38,187 bases of DNA from JANMMJ01 sp031373255 (GCA_031373255.1 JANMMJ010000229.1:1-38187), one strand, 5' to 3'; counted from the first letter of the stretch, positions 16,839 to 24,988 are shown. Made by a program: numbers and translations. Notes: generated by a model from the letters alone, not told the origin.

Positions 16839-18245
16839 ATGCGGTATTTTCCCATATTCTACGACCTGAAGGATCGCGACATTGTTGTTATCGGCGGCGG
16901 CGAGGAAGCACTCCGCAAGATCAGGCTCTTGTTGAAAACAGAAGCCAAAATCAACGTCGTAGCGCGTCAACTTCACCCGGAACTTCAGGCAGAGGCCCGC
17001 GTCGTCTGGCGTGCCAGGTCATTCCGTCCCGCAGTGCTGGACGGCGTTTCGCTGGTCATTTCCGCGGACACGGCTTTGAATGCCGAAGTCGCGGCAGCAG
17101 CACTCGCCCGCGGCATTCCATTCAATGCAGTGGACGATGCCGCCCTTTCGACCTTCATCACCCCCTCCATCGTCGATCGCGATCCCGTAGTGGTGGCGAT
17201 CGGCACCGAGGGAGCCGCCCCGGTTCTGGGACAGGGTCTGAGGGCCCGCATCGACGCGATGCTGCCGGCTTCGCTTGGCAAACTCGCGGTGAAAGCCCGC
17301 GACCTCCGCGAGCAGGTCGCCGTTCAGGTGCCGCCTGGCAGCCGCCGCCGCAGCTTCTGGCAAAAGTTCTTCTTCGGCGCCATTCGCGAAGCCTTTCTGG
17401 CAAATGATGCGAAGGCCGTGGAACAGGAGGTCGCAAAGGCCCTGGACAGCGAGTCAGCGCCGCCCACAGGCCGGGTTTCGCTGGTGGGTGCAGGTCCGGG
17501 CGATCCGGAACTGTTGACCCTCAAGGCCCAGCGCAAGCTGCAGGAAGCCGATGTCATCGTCTATGATCGGCTGGTGGGAAAGGCCATTCTCGAAATGGCC
17601 CGCCGCGATGCCGTGCGGATCGGCGTTGGCAAGACACCGTATCAGACATCGCCCAAACAGGCCGAGATCAACGATATCCTGATCCGCGAAGCAAGGGCGG
17701 GAAAGCTGGTTGTTCGCCTCAAGGGCGGCGACCCTTATGTATTCGGCCGGGGCGGCGAGGAACAGGCGGCTTTGATCGCCAATGGAATCGCAGTGGACGT
17801 CGTGCCGGGCATTACCGCCGCCTTGGGCTGCGCCGCCGCGATTTGCCTTCCCTTGACCCAGCGCGGCCAGAACAATGCCTTCAGTCTCATCACCGGCATG
17901 GCGGAGAACGGCGCCGCACAGCACGATTGGCAGGCACTGGCACGGCCGGGTTCGGCCTTCGCGATCTATATGGGATTGAATGAGGCTGGAACGATTTCAC
18001 GCCAGCTATTGGAAGCCGGAATGAGCCCATCAACTCCCGCGACTGTCGTTGAAAATGGCACATTGCCGGAGCAGCGGCTCGTTTCCACAACCATTGCCAG
18101 CCTCGCCGACGCCTTGCGCGCGTCTGACATCCAGGGGCCGGCGATCATCTATGTCGGTCTGCGGCAGGCCAGTGAATCGGCCGAGATTGTACCATTCCCG
18201 GCACGCGACGATCTTCGCGAAGCCATTTTGAGAGCAGCATCATGA
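16839..18245 (+). CDS. cysG: Siroheme synthase CysG (fused dehydrogenase/ferrochelatase and methyltransferase)
   Basis: CysG makes siroheme, the cofactor of the sulfite reductase encoded downstream. The 468-residue protein is a fusion. Residues 1-150 are the NAD-dependent precorrin-2 dehydrogenase/ferrochelatase, with VVIGGGEEALRK (16-27) and the VDD motif (98-100). Residues about 212-455 are the SAM-dependent uroporphyrinogen-III C-methyltransferase, with SLVGAGPGDPELLTLKA at about 214-230, VRLKGGDPYVFGRGGEE, and VVPGITAALG. The stop overlaps the DUF2849 start by 4 bases (ATGA), so translation is coupled. Confidence 0.96.
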   Translation: MRYFPIFYDLKDRDIVVIGGGEEALRKIRLLLKTEAKINVVARQLHPELQAEARVVWRARSFRPAVLDGVSLVISADTALNAEVAAAALARGIPFNAVDDAALSTFITPSIVDRDPVVVAIGTEGAAPVLGQGLRARIDAMLPASLGKLAVKARDLREQVAVQVPPGSRRRSFWQKFFFGAIREAFLANDAKAVEQEVAKALDSESAPPTGRVSLVGAGPGDPELLTLKAQRKLQEADVIVYDRLVGKAILEMARRDAVRIGVGKTPYQTSPKQAEINDILIREARAGKLVVRLKGGDPYVFGRGGEEQAALIANGIAVDVVPGITAALGCAAAICLPLTQRGQNNAFSLITGMAENGAAQHDWQALARPGSAFAIYMGLNEAGTISRQLLEAGMSPSTPATVVENGTLPEQRLVSTTIASLADALRASDIQGPAIIYVGLRQASESAEIVPFPARDDLREAILRAAS

Positions 18246-18586
18246 GCGTTACTGAAAAGGGTCAGGTGTTGACCGCCAACCGCCTGCGCGATGGCGCAGT
18301 GGTTTTTTACACCCATAGCGGCAAGTGGAGCGAACAGATCGACGATGCCGTGCTGGCCATCGAGCCGCAGGCCGCCAAGTCGCTTGAGGCGCGGGGTGCC
18401 GAAGATGAAAGAAAAACCATCGTCACCGGCATCTATCTCTTCGATGCAACGCGCCAGGACGGGCATGTCAGGGCTTCGCACATTCGCGAACGCATCAGGA
18501 CTCTCGGTCCAAGCGTTCGGGAGGATTTGGGCAAGCAGGCGGAGGGTACGGGCGGCGCTTTTGCTCCCGTGCAGTCGGGAGTCTGA
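18242..18586 (+). CDS. DUF2849 family protein of the sulfite reduction operon
   Basis: A 114-residue protein without membrane segments or known catalytic residues. The family is repeatedly found between cysG and the sulfite/nitrite reductase gene in alphaproteobacteria, as here (4-base overlap with cysG, 3 bases before the reductase). Its role is not known; assembly or redox partner of the reductase is a guess from context. The start at ATG 18242 is fixed by the overlap. The N-terminal part (ANRLRDGAVVFYTHSGKW) resembles a small beta-rich domain. Confidence 0.85.
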   Translation: MSVTEKGQVLTANRLRDGAVVFYTHSGKWSEQIDDAVLAIEPQAAKSLEARGAEDERKTIVTGIYLFDATRQDGHVRASHIRERIRTLGPSVREDLGKQAEGTGGAFAPVQSGV

Positions 18587-18589
18587 GCG

Positions 18590-20245
18590 ATGTATCGTTA
18601 CGACGAATTCGACCATCAGTTCGTGCGTGAGCGCACCAGCCAGTTTGCCGACCAGGCACAGCGCCGGTTGAGCGGCGAATTGACCGAAGACGAGTTCAGG
18701 CCGTTGCGCCTGATGAACGGCCTGTATCTGCAACTCCATGCCTACATGCTCCGCATTGCCATTCCTTATGGAACGCTTTCCGCCAGGCAGATGCGGCAAC
18801 TCGCCATGATCGCCCGTAAGTGGGACAAGAACTACGGTCACTTCACCACCCGCCAGAACATCCAGTTCAACTGGATCAAACTGGAAGATACCGCGGCCAT
18901 CCTCGCTGCCCTCGCCGATGTCGAGATGCACGCCATCCAGACTTCGGGAAACTGCATTCGCAACGTCACCACAGATCATTGGGCAGGAGCGGCAGCCGAC
19001 GAAATCGCCGACCCGCGGCCGGTGGGAGAATTGCTGCGCCAGTGGTCGTCGCTGCATCCGGAGTTTTCTTTCCTGCCCCGCAAGTTCAAGATCGCCGTCA
19101 CCGGAGCGCCAAATGATCGCGCGGCAGTGAAGGTGCACGATATTGGCCTCCGCATGCACCATGACGAAAATGGCGCACGTGGCTGGGAAGTGATGGTCGG
19201 TGGCGGCCAGGGCCGCACCCCGGTCATTGCCGTGACCGTGCGCGACTTCCTCCCCGAGAACGAATTGCTCGCCTATCTTGAAGCCATCATGCGCGTCTAC
19301 AATCTCTATGGCCGCCGCGATAACAAGTACAAGGCGCGGATCAAGATCCTCGTTCATGAGATCGGCCCGGATAAATTCCGCCAGGAGGTCGAGGCGGAAT
19401 ATGCCAAGCGTCCCAAGCAGGAAACCGAGGTCGAGGAAAAGGAACTGGCGCGCATCGCCGCGTATTTTGCTTCCCCGGCCTTTGAAAAACTTTCCCGCTG
19501 GTCGGCTCGTTTCGAGGAGGCCCGCACCGGCAACAAGGACTTCGCCCAGTGGGTCCGCACCAATATCGCCGCCCATCGTGTCGATGGCTACGCGATCGTC
19601 AATATTTCGCTGAAGCCGGTGGGCGGCATTCCTGGCGATGCATCGGCTGAACAGATGGACGTGGCTGCCGATCTGGCCGAGAAATATTCATTCGGCGAAG
19701 TGCGGGTCAGCCACGCCCAGAACCTCGTCCTTCCCCATGTCAAGCGGGATGATCTCTTTGCGGTCTGGCAGGCGCTTGTCGCAGCCGAAATGGCAACGGC
19801 GAACTACGGACTCGCTGGAGATATCATCGCCTGCCCCGGTCTCGATTATTGCGCTTTGGCGACAGCCCGCGCCATCCCGGTATCCCAGTCGATCAGCCGC
19901 AAGTTTGCCGACATCGACTGGCAGCAGGATATCGGTCCCCTCAAGATCAACATTTCCGGCTGCATCAATGCCTGCGGCCATCACCATGTCGGCCATATCG
20001 GCATTCTCGGGCTCGATAAGAAGGGCGAGGAATATTACCAGATCACTCTGGGAGGATCGTCGTCGGAGGAAGCATCGATCGGAAGCATTCTGGGTCCGGG
20101 CTTTGCCGGACCGGATGTCGCGGATGCCATCGAAAAGATCGTCAATACTTACATGGGACTGCGCCAGCCCGGCGAAGAATTCCTTTCTGCCTATCGCCGC
20201 GTAGGCCCGCAACCGTTCAAGGAGGCCCTCTATGCCACTGCTTAG
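18590..20245 (+). CDS. cysI: Siroheme/[4Fe-4S] sulfite (or nitrite) reductase, beta-subunit type
   Basis: Reduces sulfite to sulfide in assimilation (nitrite reductases share the fold). The 551-residue protein has the two duplicated ferredoxin-like and siroheme-binding halves. The cluster/siroheme cysteines are C415 and C421 (CPGLDYC) and C458 and C462 (SGCINAC), in the C-x5-C-xn-C-x3-C order of the family. An N-terminal ferredoxin-like half includes the FTTRQNIQFNW motif (85-95). Position between cysG and cysH favours sulfite as substrate. A flavoprotein CysJ is absent, so a ferredoxin such as the one at 16516 is a likely electron source. ATG 18590 has GGGAG 8 bases before it. Confidence 0.93.
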   Translation: MYRYDEFDHQFVRERTSQFADQAQRRLSGELTEDEFRPLRLMNGLYLQLHAYMLRIAIPYGTLSARQMRQLAMIARKWDKNYGHFTTRQNIQFNWIKLEDTAAILAALADVEMHAIQTSGNCIRNVTTDHWAGAAADEIADPRPVGELLRQWSSLHPEFSFLPRKFKIAVTGAPNDRAAVKVHDIGLRMHHDENGARGWEVMVGGGQGRTPVIAVTVRDFLPENELLAYLEAIMRVYNLYGRRDNKYKARIKILVHEIGPDKFRQEVEAEYAKRPKQETEVEEKELARIAAYFASPAFEKLSRWSARFEEARTGNKDFAQWVRTNIAAHRVDGYAIVNISLKPVGGIPGDASAEQMDVAADLAEKYSFGEVRVSHAQNLVLPHVKRDDLFAVWQALVAAEMATANYGLAGDIIACPGLDYCALATARAIPVSQSISRKFADIDWQQDIGPLKINISGCINACGHHHVGHIGILGLDKKGEEYYQITLGGSSSEEASIGSILGPGFAGPDVADAIEKIVNTYMGLRQPGEEFLSAYRRVGPQPFKEALYATA

Positions 20246-20762
20246 GCTCAATGGATTTGTCACCGATACGTGGGTTCATCTCGGTGACGCAGACGCCTTG
20301 CCCGCCAGCGGCGATATCGTGGTCCCATATGCCCGCCTGCTCAGGGAATGGGAGCAGCTTCTCAAGCACGACGGCCGTCTTGGTGCAGTCTTCCCGAACA
20401 TTGACCGGGTCGAGGCGCTGACTCTCTTTCTGCCGCGCCTCGCTCTCATTGTCCTGCCGTTCCCGAGCTTCACCGATGGCCGTGCCTATTCGCTGGCGCG
20501 CCAACTGCGGGAGATCGGCTACCGGGGTGAACTTCGCGCGGCTGGCAATGTCCTGCCCGATCAGTTGCAGTTCATGCGCCAGGTCGGCTTTGACTCCTTC
20601 GACGTGAGCGATCGCTTCGAGGCATCGGTCTGGCTCAAGGCATCGCGCCAAATGTCGCTCGCCTACCAGCGCGGACTGTACCGGCCTGCTGGCGAAACCG
20701 AAGTCTGGAGTGAACGTCATCGCGAAGCCGAGCCCTGGCTCGAACAGCCCCACGCAGGATAA
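20232..20762 (+). CDS. DUF934 family protein of the sulfite reduction operon
   Basis: A 176-residue protein of the DUF934 family, which is annotated as probably involved in sulfite reduction because of its constant neighbourhood. It overlaps the end of the reductase by 14 bases and starts at ATG 20232 with a strong AAGGAGG, so it should be well translated. Motifs visible are FPNIDRVEAL and LPRLALIVLPFPSFTDGRAYSLARQLR, the family hallmark region. No catalytic residues can be named. cysH follows 5 bases after its stop. Confidence 0.87.
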   Translation: MPLLRLNGFVTDTWVHLGDADALPASGDIVVPYARLLREWEQLLKHDGRLGAVFPNIDRVEALTLFLPRLALIVLPFPSFTDGRAYSLARQLREIGYRGELRAAGNVLPDQLQFMRQVGFDSFDVSDRFEASVWLKASRQMSLAYQRGLYRPAGETEVWSERHREAEPWLEQPHAG

Positions 20763-20767
20763 CGCCC

Positions 20768-21466
20768 GTGTACGAGTCAGTGATCAAACGATATGCCGGG
20801 TTCGATGGAGCCGACCTCCTCGAGCCGCTTATCACGCGCAATTTTGCCGGGCGTATCGCACTGGTCTCGTCGTTTGGCGCTGAATCCGCCGTGCTCCTGC
20901 ATATGGTGGCGCAGATTGACCGCAATGTGCCGGTGATTTCGCTCGATACCGACAAGCTGTTCTGGGAGACCCGCGCCTATCGCGCCAAGCTCATCGACGC
21001 CCTGCGGCTCACCGATGTTCGCATTGTGCGTCCGGACCCCGCCGATGTGAGCCGTGAAGACCCAACCGGCGAATTGTTTCGCATCAATCCGGATATGTGC
21101 TGCCACATCCGCAAGACCGAGCCGCTCGATAAGGCAATGACGGGATTTTCAGCCTGGATATCGGGACGAAAGCGCTTTCACGGCGGCGGCCGCGCCCACA
21201 TACCGGCTCTTGAGGAAGCCGACGGAAGGCTGAAGATCGAGCCGCTGGCCCGCTTCTCGGCGGAGGATATTGATGCCTATCTTGAATATTACGGGCTTCC
21301 CCGGCATCCATTGGTCGATCACGGCTATCGCTCGATCGGATGCATGCCCTGCACCGTGAAAGGTGGTACGACGGACAATCCACGCGCTGGCCGTTGGGCT
21401 GGGTCGTCGAAGACAGAATGCGGTATTCACTGGACGGCCAACGGCCGGCCAATGCAGGTAGCCTGA
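20768..21466 (+). CDS. cysH: Adenylyl-sulfate (APS) reductase, [4Fe-4S] type
   Basis: Reduces activated sulfate to sulfite, feeding the sulfite reductase. The 232-residue protein has the PP-loop entry SSFGAESAVLL (34-44), the cluster cysteines C111-C112 and C192-x2-C195, and the catalytic cysteine C218 in ECGIH. The CC...CxxC set marks APS rather than PAPS specificity. The start is GTG 20768, 5 bases after the DUF934 stop. ATP sulfurylase genes are not in the window, so sulfate activation must be encoded elsewhere. It is the last gene of the tight cys run; tauE-like genes follow after 52 bases. Confidence 0.95.
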   Translation: MYESVIKRYAGFDGADLLEPLITRNFAGRIALVSSFGAESAVLLHMVAQIDRNVPVISLDTDKLFWETRAYRAKLIDALRLTDVRIVRPDPADVSREDPTGELFRINPDMCCHIRKTEPLDKAMTGFSAWISGRKRFHGGGRAHIPALEEADGRLKIEPLARFSAEDIDAYLEYYGLPRHPLVDHGYRSIGCMPCTVKGGTTDNPRAGRWAGSSKTECGIHWTANGRPMQVA

Positions 21467-21518
21467 CAAGCCGGAGAAAATCCGGTGCGGCAATGAGTTT
21501 GGGGGATGAGGCGGCCGG

Positions 21519-22283
21519 ATGCAGGAATTCGTTATATTTGCTGTCGTGGGTTTCTTTGCCCAGTTGATCGACGGCGCATTGGGCATGGGCTTTGGCGTCA
21601 TTTCCGCCTCCATACTTCTTGCCCAGGGGGTTCACCCCGCCCTCGTATCGGCCAGCGTCAACGCAGCAAAATTGCCGACCAGTGGCACTGCGGCATTCTC
21701 CCATCACATTCATAAAAATCTGAATTGGCCAATCGTCAGGGCTCTGGCCATTTTTGGGTCGATCGGTGGCATTGTCGGCGCACTGCTGCTCACTTCGCTC
21801 AAAGGCCCGTACCTTCAAACACTCGTAAACATCTATCTCGCGACCATGGGCCTTCTCATCATCTTTCGAGGCTTGAAAAACATCGCCCCGCGATTGATCG
21901 CATCGACGCGCGCCCGCACCATCGGGTTTGCCGGCGGAACAATCGAGGGCATCGGCGGCAGCTGGGGGCCGATCGTGACGACGAGCCTGCTGGGTTCCGG
22001 CATGGAGTCGCGCTATGCCATAGGCTGCTCGAACTTCGCTGAATTTGTCGTGAGTTTCGCCGTGTTTTCCACCTTCGCCATTTCCTACTACCTGGGAGGC
22101 TGGGGAGAAGGCACGCAATGGCACGCGATGGTCGCTTCCGTGGCGGGCCTCATCATTGGCGGCATTCCCGCTGCGATGTTTGGCGGCTACCTCTCAAAGA
22201 AAGCGCCACGCCGCATTCTCACAGTGGCGGTTGGCTGTCTGGCACTCAGTATCGCCATCTATCGCGCATTCATAATGCCTTAA
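21519..22283 (+). CDS. TauE/SafE family membrane permease (first of two)
   Basis: A 254-residue polytopic protein with about 7-8 hydrophobic segments. The family signature FAQLIDGALGMGFGVIS is near the N-terminus (13-29) and its second half repeats a GGTIEGIGGSWGP motif (about 145-157). TauE/SafE proteins move sulfur-containing or organic anions such as sulfite, sulfoacetate or sulfolactate. Position 52 bases after cysH suggests export or import of a sulfur anion linked to assimilation. The next gene encodes a paralogue. The direction of transport and the substrate cannot be read from sequence. Confidence 0.88.
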   Translation: MQEFVIFAVVGFFAQLIDGALGMGFGVISASILLAQGVHPALVSASVNAAKLPTSGTAAFSHHIHKNLNWPIVRALAIFGSIGGIVGALLLTSLKGPYLQTLVNIYLATMGLLIIFRGLKNIAPRLIASTRARTIGFAGGTIEGIGGSWGPIVTTSLLGSGMESRYAIGCSNFAEFVVSFAVFSTFAISYYLGGWGEGTQWHAMVASVAGLIIGGIPAAMFGGYLSKKAPRRILTVAVGCLALSIAIYRAFIMP

Positions 22284-22384
22284 CCAATCGGACAGATTTG
22301 CGCCGCAATTTCCCGTAATTCTCTATTTCGTAAGTTGTGTTGAGTTCAGCCCCGGGGTGGGGCAGCAGGGCGGGACGGCCTTCG

Positions 22385-22403
22385 CGAAGTTTGTTGAACT
22401 TCG
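22385..22403. repeat. Inverted repeat CGAAGTT-N5-AACTTCG before the second permease
   Basis: Perfect 7-bp arms (22385-22391 and 22397-22403) with spacer TGTTG, 43-61 bases upstream of the second TauE-type gene, next to the palindrome CTTCGCGAAG (22380-22389). The 162-base gap between the two permease genes otherwise shows no gene. This may be an operator for separate control of the second permease, or a small hairpin. Confidence 0.4.
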
Positions 22404-22445
22404 TTCCCTGAGTATCGTTTTGCGATTCGAGAGGGCTGCCGGCTT

Positions 22446-23222
22446 ATGGACGATTTTCTTCTTTTTGCGATAATTGGATTCCTCGCACAGCTTGTCGATG
22501 GCTCGCTCGGCATGGGCTACGGCGTCATTTCATCTTCGACACTGCTGGCCTTTGGCGTACCGCCCGCCCAGACATCGGCCTGTGTACACGCCGCGAAGCT
22601 TTTCACATCGGGCACATCGGCCTGGTCGCATAAGGTCTTTGGCAATGTCGATCGCAAGCTCTTTATTGTCCTTTCGGTGATGGGTGCAATCGGCGGCGCA
22701 ATTGGTGCACTGCTTGTGTCGATCGTCCCTGGTGACATGATACGGCCCGTCGTCATGGTCTATCTGTGCGTGGTGGGGCTTCTGATCGTCTACCGCGCGT
22801 GGATGGCCCGTCACCCAGCCCAGTCACGGTGGCGTGCGCCGCCTTCAAAGGTGATCGGCGCTGTTGGTGGTTTCGTCGATGGCATAGGCGGCGGCGGCTG
22901 GGGCCCGATGGTGACGTCGAGCCTCATCGGCACTGGCACGAACCCGCGCTTCACCGTGGGCACGACCAACGCCGCCGAATTTGTTGTCACCGTTTCGGTG
23001 CTTTTGACATTCATCTTCGCCGGCATTACCGGCATCTGGCAGCAAGTGGGCGAACTGAAGGATCACGCCATAGCTGTTGCGGGCCTTGTCGCAGGCGGCG
23101 TTCCGGCCGCCGTTGTGGCAGGATATTTGCCCCGCCGCATCAATGCCGGCCGCTTCTCCGGCATGATCGGCATGCTGGTGCTTGCGATTGGCGTGCAGCA
23201 GCTCTGGAGGATGGCAGCTTAA
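22446..23222 (+). CDS. TauE/SafE family membrane permease (second of two)
   Basis: A 258-residue paralogue of the preceding permease, with the same N-terminal signature (FLAQLVDGSLGMGYGVIS), the same internal second signature (GGFVDGIGGGGWGPM) and the same membrane layout. Tandem duplication with clear divergence suggests different substrates or directions, or a heteromeric pair. Its stop (23220-23222) overlaps the metZ stop on the other strand in TTAA. The start ATG 22446 has AGAGGG 10 bases before it. Confidence 0.88.
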   Translation: MDDFLLFAIIGFLAQLVDGSLGMGYGVISSSTLLAFGVPPAQTSACVHAAKLFTSGTSAWSHKVFGNVDRKLFIVLSVMGAIGGAIGALLVSIVPGDMIRPVVMVYLCVVGLLIVYRAWMARHPAQSRWRAPPSKVIGAVGGFVDGIGGGGWGPMVTSSLIGTGTNPRFTVGTTNAAEFVVTVSVLLTFIFAGITGIWQQVGELKDHAIAVAGLVAGGVPAAVVAGYLPRRINAGRFSGMIGMLVLAIGVQQLWRMAA

Positions 23223-24421
23223 GCCTTACCGATGGCAGACTTCAGGTCTTCGCTAAGGTCCTTGACGTCCTCAAGTCCAACCGAAAGCCGGAGCATGCCA
23301 TCGGTAATGCCCATGCTGGCCCGTGCCTCGGCCCCGATGTTCCGGTGCGTTGTCGATGCCGGATGCGTCATCAGCGATTTCGCATCGCCAAGATTGTTGG
23401 AAATATCGATGAGTTCAAGCCGCCGCAATACATCGAACGCCCGCGCTTTTCCGCCAGCCACTTCGAACGTCACCATCGTGCCGCCGGCCGACATTTGCCG
23501 CTTGCACAACTGGTACTGGGGATGGCTTTCGTGATGCGGATAGATCACCCGGGTCACGGCATCGAATGACTCGAGGATATTCGCCACTTCGAGCGCGGCT
23601 TCGCTCTGCGCGTGGACCCGGAGCTTCAGCGTCTCGAGCCCCTTGAGCAGAACCCAGGCGTTGAACGGTGACAGTGAGGGGCCAGTATGGCGCAGGAAGG
23701 GCTTGAGCAAATCTTCCTTGAACTTCTTGGACGATACGATGGCTCCGCCCAGAACCCGCCCTTGCCCGTCCATATGCTTGGTGCCGGAATAGACCACAAC
23801 ATCTGCCCCGAGATCGAGAGGACGTTGCAGGATCGGCGTTGCAAAAACATTGTCCACCACGACACAGGCGCCGACTTTTCGGGCAATCTCGGAAACCGCC
23901 GCGAGATCGATGTTTTCCAGCGTCGGATTTGACGGTGTTTCGACAAAAACGCATTTTGTGTCACGCGTCACCGCCGCCTTCCAGGCGTCAAGGTCCTTGC
24001 CATCGACCAGCGTCGATTTCACCCCGAAACGCGGCAAAATGCTCGTCACAACCTGGTAGCAGGAGCCAAAAAGCGCTTTGGAAGCAACAAGATGGTCGCC
24101 AGCCTTCAACTGGCACGCGAGCGCGCCGAAAACCGACGCCATGCCCGAAGCCAGCCCATAGCACGCTTCTGCTCCTTCAAGCAGGCGCAGGCGCTCCTCG
24201 AACATCGATACAGTCGGGTTTCCGTAGCGGCCATAGACATAACCGTCGTCTTCGCCGGCAAACCGCCGTTCCGCCGTCTCCGGCTCGTCGTAGACGAAGC
24301 CGGAATTCATGAAGATCGCCTCGGAGGTTTCCCCGTGCGGCGACCGGTCAAGTCCGCCACGAACGAGTTTCGTGGCGTCACCCCAATTGGCCTGGCTGCG
24401 CTCCTTGCGGTCCTTTTTCAT
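23219..24421 (-). CDS. metZ: O-succinylhomoserine sulfhydrylase (trans-sulfuration family PLP enzyme)
   Basis: Makes homocysteine from O-succinylhomoserine and sulfide for methionine synthesis, using the sulfide made by the adjacent cys genes. The 400-residue Cys/Met-metabolism PLP enzyme has the PLP lysine K215 in YSGTKHMDGQGR, and the family motifs YGRYGNPT (63-70), ETPSNPTLE (161-169) and VVVDNVFATP (187-196). The start overlaps the rhodanese stop by one base (TGATG), so the two are translationally coupled. O-succinyl versus O-acetyl substrate is inferred from resemblance to alphaproteobacterial MetZ. I looked for a SAM-II riboswitch upstream, as seen before many such genes, and did not find one. 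Confidence 0.9.
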   Translation of the reverse strand: MKKDRKERSQANWGDATKLVRGGLDRSPHGETSEAIFMNSGFVYDEPETAERRFAGEDDGYVYGRYGNPTVSMFEERLRLLEGAEACYGLASGMASVFGALACQLKAGDHLVASKALFGSCYQVVTSILPRFGVKSTLVDGKDLDAWKAAVTRDTKCVFVETPSNPTLENIDLAAVSEIARKVGACVVVDNVFATPILQRPLDLGADVVVYSGTKHMDGQGRVLGGAIVSSKKFKEDLLKPFLRHTGPSLSPFNAWVLLKGLETLKLRVHAQSEAALEVANILESFDAVTRVIYPHHESHPQYQLCKRQMSAGGTMVTFEVAGGKARAFDVLRRLELIDISNNLGDAKSLMTHPASTTHRNIGAEARASMGITDGMLRLSVGLEDVKDLSEDLKSAIGKA

Positions 24422-24834
24422 CAGCTTTGCACCCAGGGCAATCCGGAGGCCTTCCAGCCCCCTGTGGTTGATCGGTGCCCTTCCCCATCCCGGTCGCCTT
24501 CAAAGCCCTGGGCGACGTTCCAGGCGTTGCTGAAGCCTGCTTTGGTGAGTTCCCCCGCCGCCGACGCCGAACGCGCCCCGGAACGGCAGATGCAGAGGAT
24601 TTCGCTGTCCTTGGCGATCCCGGCCTTTTCAACCTCGGCGGCGAAATCAGCGTTCACATGCATGGAAGGGTAAACCTGCCAGCAGATCCTGACCAGCCGC
24701 TCAACCGCAGGCACCCCCACAAACGCCCATTCGGGCTGGGTCCTCACGTCAATCAGCACGGCAGAAGGGTTCGCCTTGAGGCGGGCATGGGCTTCGGAAG
24801 GTGAAATATCGCCTTTGTACATAGGCCAATCCAT
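24421..24834 (-). CDS. Rhodanese-like sulfurtransferase
   Basis: A 137-residue single-domain rhodanese with active-site cysteine C83 in CRSGAR (83-88), fit for thiosulfate or persulfide transfer. The frame opens at 24858, but that start would put the operator-like palindrome (24838-24853) inside the coding region. ATG 24834 or 24822 is more likely; no strong Shine-Dalgarno is seen for either. Coupled to metZ by TGATG, it may provide or manage sulfane sulfur for homocysteine synthesis; this is inferred from position. Confidence 0.85.
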   Translation of the reverse strand: MDWPMYKGDISPSEAHARLKANPSAVLIDVRTQPEWAFVGVPAVERLVRICWQVYPSMHVNADFAAEVEKAGIAKDSEILCICRSGARSASAAGELTKAGFSNAWNVAQGFEGDRDGEGHRSTTGGWKASGLPWVQS

Positions 24835-24837
24835 TTT

Positions 24838-24853
24838 GTTCGTTATTCCGAAC
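24838..24853. promoter_or_regulatory. Operator-like palindrome before rhodanese-metZ, matching the XRE-cupin site
   Basis: GTTCGTTATTCCGAAC: arms GTTCG and CGAAC with a 6-base centre. It matches the core GTTCGTTATAAAGAAC near the XRE-cupin gene (16369-16384, minus strand) at 13 of 16 positions, including the first nine bases. It lies 4 bases before ATG 24834, which would place a bound repressor over the start of transcription or just after it. Confidence 0.55.
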
Positions 24854-24988
24854 AACATTAAACGAATGACGGACGCCGCGCAAAGGAGAATTCTGAGCCA
24901 TGGCGGTGAAAATCACTGGCGCTATGCCTTTGAGGCCCGGAGTTGCTAGGCTCCGTCACAACTCAATCCAATCTGGGATTCCCGCAAA

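Noticed and set aside
18149..19576. A 475-codon open frame on the minus strand across cysG, DUF2849 and the sulfite reductase
   Set aside because: It lies wholly opposite three well-recognised genes and its composition is that of an antisense shadow in GC-rich DNA; no family motif is visible.
21084..22124. A 346-codon minus-strand open frame opposite cysH and the first permease
   Set aside because: Antisense shadow of two recognised genes; Arg/Ser/Pro-rich sequence without domain features.
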